A stretch of 64,000 nucleotides of DNA. Source: Lachnospiraceae bacterium. GTDB taxonomy: Bacteria > Bacillota > Clostridia > Lachnospirales > Lachnospiraceae. Every line of letters begins with the position of its first letter. The stretch's first letter is position 1. Positions 35,673 through 45,133 of the stretch are shown one piece after another. Under the pieces are notes generated by a model. That model was not told where the DNA came from, did no database searches, and saw only the letters and a program-made list of their open reading frames with translations. The position numbers and the translations under genes were made by a program. The stretch is taken from assembly GCA_024695145.1 (NCBI GenBank), contig JAILIS010000032.1:62001-126000 (forward strand), read 5' to 3'.

Positions 35673-36818
35673 ATGAAAAGATCGTATATCACTTATTTCT
35701 TTTTCATCATAGCAATGTCGGCATTCATAACCCTTCGGATATACGCGGGCAGGGTATTTGCCTCGGAGAGTGTATCCGATAAAGATGGCAGTGTTGCGGC
35801 ATCCGATACGATCCCGGTCTCAAAACCCGAAGATGAGATCGTGGCACAGCTTCCGGAAGAAGATACGGCTGACGAGATGGAACCGGCGAACATTCCTGTC
35901 ATAACCGAGGAAGAGGAGCCTATGTGGCGCGGGGACATTGAGCCCAAGGCTGAATTTCACGGTCTGCTTCCGAGGATCGTCTGCTGGGGCGATTCGCTGA
36001 CGGTATCTCTTGACGGGAAGAGTGCTTATCCCGACATTATAAGAAGCCTGTCCGGATGCGAGGTCATAAACTACGGAGTGGAATCGGATAACACATCGAT
36101 GATAGCGATGAGAGAAGGCGGACTGCGCGTTAATGTTAAGGCTACCGTACTTCCTGCCGATACAACTCTTATACCGGTATTTTTGCGCACCGAGAATAAC
36201 GGACACGTTTATTTTCTTAACCAGGGTGACGGCGGCGTCAATCCGTGTGAGATCAACGGTATTGAAGGCGAACTTCAGAAACTGAACGGCTCGTATTATT
36301 TTAAGCGCCATACAAAAGGCGAGCGCATAGCGGTTGAGGAAGGCACCAGATTAAAGACCTTCGGCATGCGTGATGCCAGGGAAGGTGACATACTGGTGAT
36401 CTTTGCGGGGACCAACGATCTTCCCGACACCGCAAGCGTTCATAACATCATCAATCTTGAACGGCAGATGCTCGAAAGTGCGGGCTGCGATAAATATATC
36501 ATCGTCGGACTTACTTATGCGGGCGGCATCCCGGAGATAAATGAAGTCAACGCGGCCATGGAGAAGGCGTTCGGCGACCACTTTGTGGATATCAGAAAAT
36601 ACATGCTCAATTACGGCCTTGCGGATGCCGGGATCACCCCCACATCGAAAGATGCGGAGGATATCAGAAAAGGTGAGATTCCCTCATCTTTGCGCAGCGA
36701 TTACGTTCACGGGAACAAAATGTATCACAAACTTCTCGGTGAACAGATATACAGGAGAATGGTGGTTCTGGGATATATACCGGCCATGAAGGAAGATCTT
36801 TCCAAGGAGGAGTTATGA
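35673..36818 (+). CDS. Membrane-anchored SGNH/GDSL hydrolase
   Basis: 381 residues. An N-terminal signal anchor (residues 5-25) is followed by an acidic linker (35-90) rich in Glu, Asp and Pro. An SGNH esterase domain has nucleophile S108 in WGDSLT, the Gly block YGVESDNTS, the Asn block FAGTNDLPD and the catalytic His in DYVHGNKMY. It probably de-esterifies an envelope or extracellular polymer. The ATG lacks a normal ribosome binding site (only ACAGG two bases away). Its stop overlaps the PfkB-family gene by four bases (ATGA). Confidence 0.85.
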   Translation: MKRSYITYFFFIIAMSAFITLRIYAGRVFASESVSDKDGSVAASDTIPVSKPEDEIVAQLPEEDTADEMEPANIPVITEEEEPMWRGDIEPKAEFHGLLPRIVCWGDSLTVSLDGKSAYPDIIRSLSGCEVINYGVESDNTSMIAMREGGLRVNVKATVLPADTTLIPVFLRTENNGHVYFLNQGDGGVNPCEINGIEGELQKLNGSYYFKRHTKGERIAVEEGTRLKTFGMRDAREGDILVIFAGTNDLPDTASVHNIINLERQMLESAGCDKYIIVGLTYAGGIPEINEVNAAMEKAFGDHFVDIRKYMLNYGLADAGITPTSKDAEDIRKGEIPSSLRSDYVHGNKMYHKLLGEQIYRRMVVLGYIPAMKEDLSKEEL

Positions 36819-37726
36819 TCTACACAGTTACCTGCAATCCGTCCATTGACTATCTGGTCACGGTGGATTCACTGGAGATCGGCAAACTTAACCGTATGCG
36901 AAAAGATTCATATATGTACGGCGGGAAGGGAGTGAATGTATCGCAGGTTCTCAAAGAGCTTGGCATTGACAACACCGCTCTCGGTTTTGTTGCCGGATTT
37001 ACCGGCAGGGAGATCGAAGAGGGACTTAACAGACTCGGGATCAGTACGGATTTTGTCCACCTTCCCGAAGGGCATTCGCGGATAAACATCAAGTTTTACG
37101 GAATAGAAGAGACCGAGGTGAACGCGCCCGGACCTTTTGTAGATGCGGTCAGTATGCGATCCCTTCGCGACAGGATCTCCACGATCGGAGGCGAAGACAT
37201 ACTCATCCTTGCGGGAGCGGCAACGGCAAATATGGAAAATGATATATTTGCGACGCTTATATCGGAACTTCCGTACAGGGACACGAAGGTCATACTCGAC
37301 ACGGAAGGCGAAGCGCTTGTAAACGCTCTTTGCTACCATCCGTTCCTTATAAAACCAAATCTTGAAGAGCTCTCTGATCTGTTTCATGAGCAGTTTACGT
37401 CATCGGACAGGGGAGCCATCGTGAGCGCGGCAAAGCGGCTGCAGGACAAGGGAGCGAGAAATGTTCTGATCTCAATGGGAGAAGACGGAGCGATACTTGT
37501 CGACAGTGACGGAAAAGAGTATTTCAGACCTGCTCCGGCAGGGATAGTCGTCAATTCGGTCGGATGCGGTGATTCAATGGTTGCGGGATTCCTTGCGGGA
37601 TATCTTGAACGTGGGGATCTTGAAGACGCACTGTGCCTCGGAGTATGTGCGGGAAGCACAAGCGCGTTCAATGAAGGTTTCGCACGCGGCGATGAGATAA
37701 TGCAGCTTTACAGGCTGTGCAGATAA
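36815..37726 (+). CDS. 1-Phosphofructokinase-type PfkB kinase
   Basis: 303 residues. The PfkB family starts TVTCNPSIDYLVTVD, then YGGKGVNVSQVLKELG (motif of FruK/LacC). The active-site signature VNSVGCGDSMVAGFLAG (near 248-264) carries the catalytic Asp. It phosphorylates fructose-1-phosphate or tagatose-6-phosphate; the GGKGVNV motif favours FruK. No PTS genes are adjacent, so the substrate is inferred. It is translationally coupled to the upstream SGNH gene. The 3' end is two bases from the convergent lepB. Confidence 0.9.
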   Translation: MIYTVTCNPSIDYLVTVDSLEIGKLNRMRKDSYMYGGKGVNVSQVLKELGIDNTALGFVAGFTGREIEEGLNRLGISTDFVHLPEGHSRINIKFYGIEETEVNAPGPFVDAVSMRSLRDRISTIGGEDILILAGAATANMENDIFATLISELPYRDTKVILDTEGEALVNALCYHPFLIKPNLEELSDLFHEQFTSSDRGAIVSAAKRLQDKGARNVLISMGEDGAILVDSDGKEYFRPAPAGIVVNSVGCGDSMVAGFLAGYLERGDLEDALCLGVCAGSTSAFNEGFARGDEIMQLYRLCR

Positions 37727-37728
37727 TA

Positions 37729-38295
37729 TCACTGAACTTTCTTCGGGTCAGGGAAATATCTTGCCCATGCTTTTCCGAGGATCTTGTCTTCAAAGACATA
37801 AGGCTGGTTCCAGTATCTTGAATCCATGGAATTGTTCCTGTTGTCCCCCATCATGAAATATGCCCCTTCAGGCACATTGAACGGGCCGAAATCACCGAGC
37901 GGAGTCATATGTATGTATTCGCTTTCATCAAGAGGCTCTTTAGAGTCGTTGATGTAGACTTTGCCGGCCCTGACGGTGACGGTCTCCCCGGGAAGGCCGA
38001 TGACTCTCTTTATGAAATATTCCTTTTCATTGTCGGGAAAAAGAAATATCACGATATCTCCCCTTTGAGGTTTCGAATTGATATATGCAAGACGGTTTCC
38101 TATCAGGCGATCGCCGGTCATGATCGTAGGCTCCATGGATGCCGACGGTATCTTGGCATTTACGATGATGAACTTATCGAGGGCAAATGCAAGCAGTGCC
38201 GATATGACGATCACGATTATCCATTCCGTGATCTCTCTTGCGGCGGATGTATTCTCCTCATTTTTTTTTGTGTTTTTCTTACTCTTATTATCCAT
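37729..38295 (-). CDS. lepB: Signal peptidase I
   Basis: About 188 residues. Cytosolic Lys-rich N-terminus, one membrane helix (24-42), then the catalytic domain with Ser53 in SASMEPT and Lys96 in FIKRVIGLPG. The box MMGDNRNNSMDSR is near the end. It cleaves signal peptides of exported proteins, of which this window has several. The start is ambiguous: the ATG at 38295 is chosen, an in-frame ATG at 38328 adds eleven residues, and neither has a strong ribosome binding site. Confidence 0.9.
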   Translation of the reverse strand: MDNKSKKNTKKNEENTSAAREITEWIIVIVISALLAFALDKFIIVNAKIPSASMEPTIMTGDRLIGNRLAYINSKPQRGDIVIFLFPDNEKEYFIKRVIGLPGETVTVRAGKVYINDSKEPLDESEYIHMTPLGDFGPFNVPEGAYFMMGDNRNNSMDSRYWNQPYVFEDKILGKAWARYFPDPKKVQ

Positions 38296-38391
38296 TTTTT
38301 TCCGACCGGTATGATACCGGATTCCCATTTACAACAGTAACATCGATATATTATAATATAACAGCGTATTTGATACAAGGAGAACCGTGAA

Positions 38392-39855
38392 ATGCCTTTC
38401 AATTCCATTTCCTTTATCATATTGTTCCCTGCGGTGGTCGTATTCTATTATCTGGTACCGAAAAAGATCCGTCACGTGTGGCTTGCGCTCATAAGTCTGG
38501 TCTTTTATCTGTTCGCGTATCAGGATATGGGTTTTGTGGTCATACTTCTTATAATGTCGGGTGTGACGTATATTTCGGGTATCGCACTTTCCAATATTGA
38601 CAGCACGGTTCTTAAGAAACTGGTTTTTGTACTTACTCTTGTCATTGAACTTGGTGTACTCTTTACATTCAAATATCTTGATTTTACACTGGGTCTTGCG
38701 GGAAGTTCGTTGAGGCTGTCTCTTGCGATGCCTGTCGGAATGTCATTTTATATGTTTCAGGCGATCAGTTATCTGACGGATGTTTACAGGGGTGACATAT
38801 CATGTGAGTATAATCCCGTAAAGATGATACTGTATCTTTCGTTTTTTCTTACCATAGTATCGGGACCGATAAACAGGGCGGGAGATATACTGCCACAGTT
38901 TTCGGCGGCGCCCGGACCTTCGCTTGAAAGGGCCAAAAGGGGTATGCAGAAGATGCTGTGGGGATATTTTTTAAAACTTGCGATAGCCGGAAGACTGGCG
39001 ATCATCGTTGACAGGGTGTATGCGGATACAGCCTCTTTTTCAGGCGGATGTATCGCGCTTGCCGCATTATCCTATATGTTCATGCTCTATTGTGACTTCG
39101 AGGGATATTCCCAGATCGCGATCGGAAGCGGGTACATACTGGGGCTTAAGATGAAAGAGAATTTCCGTCAGCCGTTTTTTTCTCTTTCGATGTCTGAAAT
39201 GTGGAGAAGATGGCATGTCTCACTGTCGAGCTGGTTCCGGGATTATCTGTATATTCCGCTTGGCGGCAACCGGAAAGGGATCGTGCGCAAATATGTCAAC
39301 ATCTTTATCGTGCTTTTTTTAAGCGGTGTATGGCACGGCGCAAATATGACGTTCTTTGTATGGGGAGCGCTTAACGGCGCATTCATCATACTCGGACAGC
39401 TTCTTCTCCCGGGCCGGGACCGTCTGGCCGTATCCTTAAAGGATAAACTTTGCAAAAGCGAAACGTCGCGGCTTACATTTGACAGGGTCCGTGAAGTTAT
39501 AAAGAGGATCGGAGTGTATATCCTGATCTCCTTTACATTTATCTTTTTTGCAAACGACAGCGTGTCGTCGGCGGCTCTTGCCGTCAGATCCATATTTACC
39601 GGATCTTCTCCCGCCTCCTTTGCGGGTGACATCGGAAGGCTCGGGATAGGAAGACTGAACCTTGTCATGTCAGCCGTTATGGTAGTATTTGTATTTATTG
39701 CCGACGGAGCCGCCAATAAGAGATCTTGCGACACCCCGGGCGTTATAAAGCGTATTCCCACTCCCTTAAGATGGGTGATATACTACGCGCTGCTCATAGC
39801 GATACTCTTTTCCGCAAACCTTACGGGCAAAGAATTTGTATATTCAAGGATGTAA
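38392..39855 (+). CDS. MBOAT-family O-acyltransferase
   Basis: 487 residues, about eleven membrane helices. MBOAT marks are FRDYLYIPLGGNRKG and the catalytic H315 in SGVWHGANMTFF, as in AlgI and DltB. Such proteins take an acyl group across the membrane to acylate polysaccharides or teichoic acids. The next gene encodes an SGNH-type partner, the usual pairing. The start follows AAGGAGAACCGUGAA. The acyl acceptor is unknown. Confidence 0.92.
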   Translation: MPFNSISFIILFPAVVVFYYLVPKKIRHVWLALISLVFYLFAYQDMGFVVILLIMSGVTYISGIALSNIDSTVLKKLVFVLTLVIELGVLFTFKYLDFTLGLAGSSLRLSLAMPVGMSFYMFQAISYLTDVYRGDISCEYNPVKMILYLSFFLTIVSGPINRAGDILPQFSAAPGPSLERAKRGMQKMLWGYFLKLAIAGRLAIIVDRVYADTASFSGGCIALAALSYMFMLYCDFEGYSQIAIGSGYILGLKMKENFRQPFFSLSMSEMWRRWHVSLSSWFRDYLYIPLGGNRKGIVRKYVNIFIVLFLSGVWHGANMTFFVWGALNGAFIILGQLLLPGRDRLAVSLKDKLCKSETSRLTFDRVREVIKRIGVYILISFTFIFFANDSVSSAALAVRSIFTGSSPASFAGDIGRLGIGRLNLVMSAVMVVFVFIADGAANKRSCDTPGVIKRIPTPLRWVIYYALLIAILFSANLTGKEFVYSRM

Positions 39856-39909
39856 GATGATGGGACCTCGAAGAGGCAGCGGCAGGCGGAGCGCTCATAT
39901 ATATTGATC

Positions 39910-40884
39910 ATGAAGATACTGAAATTTTGTTTAAAGTGCATACTTGCGGCCCTCCCGGCCATCGCCCTCATCGCCTTCACACTTTTGTGTCCGATGTGTT
40001 ACATGGATGAGGAATACCCTTCGTGGCGCCTTGAAGGCGAGATCGCGGACGGGAAGGTTTTTGCCGGGGAGGATTTTGACACGGTCATCCTCGGAGACTC
40101 CGGCGCCATGAGCGCTCTTATACCGGAGATGTTTGATGGTAACTGCGTCAATCTTGCGCTCGGAGGAGCAACATCCCTCGAGATGTACTACTATCTGGAC
40201 CGGTATCTAAGCTGTCATGAAGCTCCTGAAACGGTCATCATCATGTTCGCACCTTTTCATTACTGGAATGTTGATAATTATGCCACAAGGACGGTATACT
40301 TTAAGGCGATACCGTTTAACCGGATAAAGGAAGTTTATACAAATGCGTTCTCCTGTGATTCGCCGAGTGTGTGGAACGACGGACCCGTAAACAGCGAACT
40401 CCGCCCCAGGTGCGGACTGCCGAGCGTTTATCTTCCGGCATTAAAAGCAGCCCGGTTCACGGGACGCTATGATGACAATAAGCGGGCCTACGAAGAGCTG
40501 ATCAGAACAAAAGGATGGGGATCTTTCGGCACTGCCGAAAGCTGTTACGACGAATCATATGAGACTTCATACAAAGATCTCAAAGTAACCGGAGACACGA
40601 GGATACTCGCATTGTATCTCCAGAAGATCATGAGACTGTGTGACGAGCATGATATACATATAAGACTCATTCAGCCCGCCGTAAACAATGCCACATTTGA
40701 TAATCTCAACGAACACTATTATGCTTCTTACAGAAATTTCATCAAAGAGGCCGCAACCGTTTCGGATGATATAGAGTATGAGACCGAGCTCAGAGTCTAT
40801 GACGGAAAGTATTTCTCGGACAGCTCCCACCTTAACAGAAAAGGGGCCGAGAAATTTACAAAAGAGATCTTGGAAACACAATAA
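39910..40884 (+). CDS. MBOAT-associated SGNH-like acylation protein
   Basis: About 324 residues. N-terminal membrane anchor (8-30), then an extracellular domain with ILGDSGAMS (Ser64 as nucleophile), LALGGATS and a C-terminal DSSHLNRKG carrying Asp and His. The layout resembles the DltD/AlgJ/AlgX class of esterases that hand acetyl groups from the MBOAT protein to the acceptor. The start is uncertain: ATG at 39910 with a TTG at 39904, and the nearest GGCGGAG is about 20 bases upstream. It follows the MBOAT gene by 54 bases. Confidence 0.82.
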   Translation: MKILKFCLKCILAALPAIALIAFTLLCPMCYMDEEYPSWRLEGEIADGKVFAGEDFDTVILGDSGAMSALIPEMFDGNCVNLALGGATSLEMYYYLDRYLSCHEAPETVIIMFAPFHYWNVDNYATRTVYFKAIPFNRIKEVYTNAFSCDSPSVWNDGPVNSELRPRCGLPSVYLPALKAARFTGRYDDNKRAYEELIRTKGWGSFGTAESCYDESYETSYKDLKVTGDTRILALYLQKIMRLCDEHDIHIRLIQPAVNNATFDNLNEHYYASYRNFIKEAATVSDDIEYETELRVYDGKYFSDSSHLNRKGAEKFTKEILETQ

Positions 40885-40934
40885 TAAATGACAGTAATGG
40901 ATATGATACATAACCCGGAAGGAGGGAACACAAA

Positions 40935-42989
40935 ATGAAAAGATCCATTATGACACTTCTTGCGGCAGCACTCAGTGTATCCGTGATCGCCACAGGCGGC
41001 ATTGATGCATACGCACGCACGCAGGACAAACCAAAGGACAACAAAAAGAAAACGGAGGCCAAAGCCGAGACACAGGAGTCGAAAGACGCCACGAGCTATA
41101 CGGCAAAGAATAACAAAGCCTGGTATGATCTTCTGGATTTTGACGACGAATCCGAAAAGGAAAATGCCCTGAAGGGCCTTATCGAAGCACCGGAGAGTCT
41201 CATCATCTATGATGAGGACGGCAATGAAGTATGGAATGTGGCGGATTATGATTTTGTCAATGAGCTTGAGACTGTTCCCGACACGATGAACCCGAGCCTT
41301 TACCGCAACACGCTGTACAATCAGTATGCGGGACTGTTTGAGGTATGCGACGGTATTTATCAGGTCCGCGGCTATGACATGGCAAATGCAACGTTTATCA
41401 AAACGGACAACGGCTGGATAGTTTTTGACGTACTGATGTGTACGGAGGATATGGAAGCAGCCAAAGCCCTGATGGAAAAGCATTTCGGAAAGCTCAATAT
41501 AGTTGCTGTCTTATACAGCCACAGCCATATCGATCACTACGGCGGTATCCTCGGCCTTATCAGCAGGGAGGATGTGGCAGATCCGAGCCTTTCACTCGAA
41601 GAACAGCTGGCGAGCAAAAAGGTTGCCATTCTGGCGCCGGACGGATTTCTTGAGCATGCGGTCAGCGAGAACACTTACGCCGGAAACGCCATGGCAAGAC
41701 GTGCCATGTATCAGTACGGAACGATGCTGAAACCGGGCGAGAAGGGCAAACTTGCCATGGGTATAGGACTCGGGCAGTCCGTAGGACATACGGGTCTTGT
41801 TGCTCCGACATATGATGTATGCAGCAATGAAACGGTTACGATCGACGGACTGGAAATACAGTTCCAGCTGACTCCCGGTACGGAAGCTCCGGCTGAGATG
41901 AACGCATACTTCCCGAAGTATCGCGGACTCTGGATGGCCGAAAACTGCACCGGTACGATGCACAATCTCTATACTCTCCGCGGAGCCGAAGTCAGAAGCG
42001 CAGCAGACTGGGCATCATACATCCTTGAATCCGAGCAGCTGTTCGCAGACAAGACTGATGTCGTATTCCAGTCTCACAACTGGCCGCACTGGGGAACGGA
42101 TAATATCAAGGAGTATCTTGAGAACACGGCTGCGGTTTATAAATACATAAACGATCAGACTCTTCATTATATCAACATGGGATATACAATGGCTGAGATA
42201 TCGAGAGCTGTCGTGCTTCCGGATGAGCTCAGAAAAGTCTGGTACATGCGCCAGTATTACGGAACACTGAACCATAACATCAAAGCGGTATATCAGAAAT
42301 ATATCGGATGGTACGATGCCGATCCGGTCGATCTTAATCCCTTAACTCCGGAGGACAGCGCCAAGAAGCTTGTCGCATATCTGGGCGATACCGACAAAGT
42401 TCTCAAAAAAGCAAAAGAGGATTACGACAAGGGCGAGTACCAGTGGGTAGCGGAGATAACGAAGCAGCTCGTATTTGCTGATCCTGCCAATAAGGAGGCA
42501 AGAGACCTCTGCGCGGATGCTCTCGAGCAGCTCGGATACCAGTGCGAAAGCGGTACATGGAGGAATTCATATCTGTCGGGTGCGCTCGAACTTCGAAACG
42601 GAAACAGCGCAGAACTTGGCAAGGCCAGTACCGGAGGTATAGAAGCGAGACTTGCGATGAAGGCTCAGATGATGCTTGACTATATCGACATCTCTACAGA
42701 CGCCCTCAAGGCACAGGATGATGATCTTTCATTTAACCTTGTTGTGACGGATACGGATGAGAAATTCTACGTCAACCGTAAAGCAGGCGTGCTGCTCGTA
42801 TATCCGGGCGAGGAGCGCAAAGACGTGGATGCCACCCTTACAATGGAAAAGAAACAGCTCCTGATGCTCATGAACGGCAACCTGAAAGAAGCCGGCGATA
42901 TCAAGACCGAGGGAGACAAGACGGTCTGCGAACGCCTGATCAAGTATATGACTCCTTTCTCGCAGGATTTTAACATCATAGAGCCGTAG
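40935..42989 (+). CDS. Exported alkyl/aryl sulfatase, metallo-beta-lactamase fold
   Basis: 684 residues. Signal peptide (1-28, cleavage near DAYA), charged linker, then a metallo-beta-lactamase domain with the zinc motif SHSHIDHYGG (H196, H198, D200, H201). Alkylsulfatase dimerisation features (YADPVDLNPL-like) and a C-terminal SCP2-like domain (about 560-684; DDLSFNLVVTDTDEKF) follow. These enzymes remove sulfate from alkyl sulfates such as SDS (SdsA1/BDS1 family). An anaerobe exporting one may use host or environmental sulfate esters. GGAAGGAGGGAAC precedes the ATG. Confidence 0.9.
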   Translation: MKRSIMTLLAAALSVSVIATGGIDAYARTQDKPKDNKKKTEAKAETQESKDATSYTAKNNKAWYDLLDFDDESEKENALKGLIEAPESLIIYDEDGNEVWNVADYDFVNELETVPDTMNPSLYRNTLYNQYAGLFEVCDGIYQVRGYDMANATFIKTDNGWIVFDVLMCTEDMEAAKALMEKHFGKLNIVAVLYSHSHIDHYGGILGLISREDVADPSLSLEEQLASKKVAILAPDGFLEHAVSENTYAGNAMARRAMYQYGTMLKPGEKGKLAMGIGLGQSVGHTGLVAPTYDVCSNETVTIDGLEIQFQLTPGTEAPAEMNAYFPKYRGLWMAENCTGTMHNLYTLRGAEVRSAADWASYILESEQLFADKTDVVFQSHNWPHWGTDNIKEYLENTAAVYKYINDQTLHYINMGYTMAEISRAVVLPDELRKVWYMRQYYGTLNHNIKAVYQKYIGWYDADPVDLNPLTPEDSAKKLVAYLGDTDKVLKKAKEDYDKGEYQWVAEITKQLVFADPANKEARDLCADALEQLGYQCESGTWRNSYLSGALELRNGNSAELGKASTGGIEARLAMKAQMMLDYIDISTDALKAQDDDLSFNLVVTDTDEKFYVNRKAGVLLVYPGEERKDVDATLTMEKKQLLMLMNGNLKEAGDIKTEGDKTVCERLIKYMTPFSQDFNIIEP

Positions 42990-43021
42990 TATATATTTAT
43001 GGTGACAACCACATCATCTTG

Positions 43022-43053
43022 TGGTATAATCTCTCGGAGATTGGTGTTATAAT
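43022..43053 (+). promoter_or_regulatory. Two tandem extended -10 promoters
   Basis: TGG-TATAAT (43022-43030) and TGT-TATAAT (43045-43053), 23 bases apart, upstream of the lipoprotein ATG at 43112. Neither has a clear -35. Confidence 0.55.
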
Positions 43054-43111
43054 ACACGCGGTATGTTTATGGCGTGAATATAGTGAAGTTTTTTCAGGAG
43101 GTTTATTTGTA

Positions 43112-44236
43112 ATGAAAAAGAAGATCATTCTTCTCCTTACGCTGTGCAGTGTTGTGCTGCTTGGCGGATGCGGGGATGATGAAGAAGAACAGCAGGCACA
43201 GAGCGCACCGGCTCCGAAGATTGAAGTGGTGAACAACACACCGGCTATCAGTCTTGAGACGGAGGAACCGGAGGTTGAGGAAGCCGGTCATGAAGGTATG
43301 TACAGAAGTGAGCTTACCAATGAGTGGATTCCGGAAGAGCTCAAGGACCAGAGGCCTATCGCGGCGATGGTCGATAATGAGAAGACAGCCCTTCCCCATT
43401 ACGGCCTTTCCAAGTATGCCGATGTTGTATATGAGATGACCAATTCGCTTGCCAATGACGGTATCACCCGTCTGATGGTACTTGTTAAGGATTATGAAAA
43501 GATCGACCAGCTGGGAAGTATCCGTAGTACGCGTCCCACCAACCTTGTCATTGCTCCCGAGTGGAATGCCATTGTCTGTCATGACGGTGGTCCGTTCTAC
43601 ATCGATGACTATCTTGCAAAACCTTTCGTTGACAATTTCTCGGGTACTTTCTCGAGAGTCAATAACGGCAAGTCAAGAGAGTTCACGGAGTATATCTGCA
43701 CAGGGGATATGGACAAGAACTTCGAGAGCAAGCCGGACGTTTCAAGGACATACAACGAGTACCACAAGGACGGGCCTCACTATCAGTTCGTAAAGAGTGA
43801 CAGCGAGATCAACGATCTTGCAAACGCACCTGATGTAAAAGACTGCACCAAGATCACCCTTCCGTTTAAGCATAACGGATCGATGCTCGAGTATGATCCC
43901 GATTCAAAGCGTTATATGTATTCGGAATACGGTCAGAAGCATACCGATCCCGGTAACGGAGATGCACAGCTCGGATTTACGAACGTTCTTCTGCAGAACA
44001 GCAGATACGTCAAATTTGACGACAACGGATATATGATGTTCCATGCCATTGACTATAACCGCGACGGCTGGTTCATCACCGAAGGAAAGGCTATTCCCAT
44101 TTCATGGTCCAAGGAAGATGAAGTCACTCCTACAAGATACTATGACAAGGATGGTAATGAGATAGTCCTTAATACAGGTAAGACATACGTTGCCCTTATT
44201 CCTGATGACAAGTGGAGCGGGCTCAGCGTGGAGTAA
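43112..44236 (+). CDS. YerB-like (DUF3048) lipoprotein
   Basis: 374 residues. Lipoprotein signal peptide with lipobox LGGC (near residue 20), an acidic linker, then the DUF3048 domain with RPIAAMVDN, GITRLMVLVKDYE and IGSIRSTRP-like LGSIRSTRP. The Bacillus YerB protein is of this class; function unknown. The ATG after CAGGAGGUUUAUUUGUA is chosen over an upstream in-frame start that falls in the promoter. A GC hairpin terminator follows. Confidence 0.88.
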   Translation: MKKKIILLLTLCSVVLLGGCGDDEEEQQAQSAPAPKIEVVNNTPAISLETEEPEVEEAGHEGMYRSELTNEWIPEELKDQRPIAAMVDNEKTALPHYGLSKYADVVYEMTNSLANDGITRLMVLVKDYEKIDQLGSIRSTRPTNLVIAPEWNAIVCHDGGPFYIDDYLAKPFVDNFSGTFSRVNNGKSREFTEYICTGDMDKNFESKPDVSRTYNEYHKDGPHYQFVKSDSEINDLANAPDVKDCTKITLPFKHNGSMLEYDPDSKRYMYSEYGQKHTDPGNGDAQLGFTNVLLQNSRYVKFDDNGYMMFHAIDYNRDGWFITEGKAIPISWSKEDEVTPTRYYDKDGNEIVLNTGKTYVALIPDDKWSGLSVE

Positions 44237-44268
44237 CAGCCTGTATTGAAATCCGGTTGTATTGTTTC

Positions 44269-44297
44269 GGGCGCGGGCATACCGCGCCCTGTTTATT
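44269..44297 (+). terminator. GC-rich hairpin, probable terminator of the yerB-like gene
   Basis: GGGCGCGG (44269-44276) and CCGCGCCC (44282-44289) form a perfect eight-base-pair stem with a five-base loop, followed by an imperfect T-rich tail (TGTTTATT). Confidence 0.7.
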
Positions 44298-44311
44298 AGA
44301 GAGGTTTTATC

Positions 44312-45133
44312 ATGGCAATAGATCTGTTCAGCATCGGAAGGTTCACGGTTCACGGATACGGACTGATGATAGGACTCGGCTTTATGGCGGCAGTCCTTGT
44401 GGGAAGTGCACTTGCAAAAAAGCGGGGCCTGTCCGACGGTGATTTTGTTAATATGGCGATATTTGTGCTGATCATAGGATTCCTTGGCGGAAAGCTTCTT
44501 CACGTCATCGTGGAATTTCGTGCATTCCTTGAGGACCCGCTGTCTGTGATCGGCTCTGAAGGGTTTGCCGTGTACGGAGGGATAATCACCGGTATAGTGA
44601 CCATATACGTTTACTGCAGGATCAAAAAGCTTGTATTTCTTGAGTATATAGATCTGTTTGCCACCGTTGTTCCTCTCAATCAGGCGCTCGGAAGAGTGGG
44701 ATGCCTTCTTGCGGGATGCTGCTACGGAAAAGAGACACATTCATCTTTTGCACTCGTGTTTCCCGAAAACAGCTGTGCGCCTCCGCACATACCGCTCATC
44801 CCCACACAGCCCATCATGGCGGCAGGGAATTTTATCATATTCACAGTACTCCTCGTCCTGTACATCCGCTCGCTGCCGGATACTTCAAAGGGAGGGGAGC
44901 GTGAAGCGAAGATGCGTTATATCCCGGGTGTTCTGACATCACTTTATCTTTTGATGTACAGTGCCGGCAGATTTATCATAGAATACTTCAGGGATGATCC
45001 GAGAGGATCCGTCGGACCTCTTTCCACATCCCAGTTCATTGCCATATTTATTTTTGCGGCAGCGCTTATCCTTCTGGTGTTTATCCTCAGATCCCAAAAG
45101 GGTGAGAAGACGACGGCAGAGGAGAATCCTTGA
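44312..45133 (+). CDS. lgt: Prolipoprotein diacylglyceryl transferase
   Basis: 273 residues, seven membrane helices. Lgt signature near residue 125: NQALGRVGCLLAGCCYGKET, with the conserved Arg and Gly. Also YGGIITGI and RFIIEYFRDDPR. It attaches diacylglycerol to the lipobox Cys of prolipoproteins, so it acts on several proteins encoded here. The TTG start of the next gene overlaps its stop by four bases. Confidence 0.95.
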   Translation: MAIDLFSIGRFTVHGYGLMIGLGFMAAVLVGSALAKKRGLSDGDFVNMAIFVLIIGFLGGKLLHVIVEFRAFLEDPLSVIGSEGFAVYGGIITGIVTIYVYCRIKKLVFLEYIDLFATVVPLNQALGRVGCLLAGCCYGKETHSSFALVFPENSCAPPHIPLIPTQPIMAAGNFIIFTVLLVLYIRSLPDTSKGGEREAKMRYIPGVLTSLYLLMYSAGRFIIEYFRDDPRGSVGPLSTSQFIAIFIFAAALILLVFILRSQKGEKTTAEENP

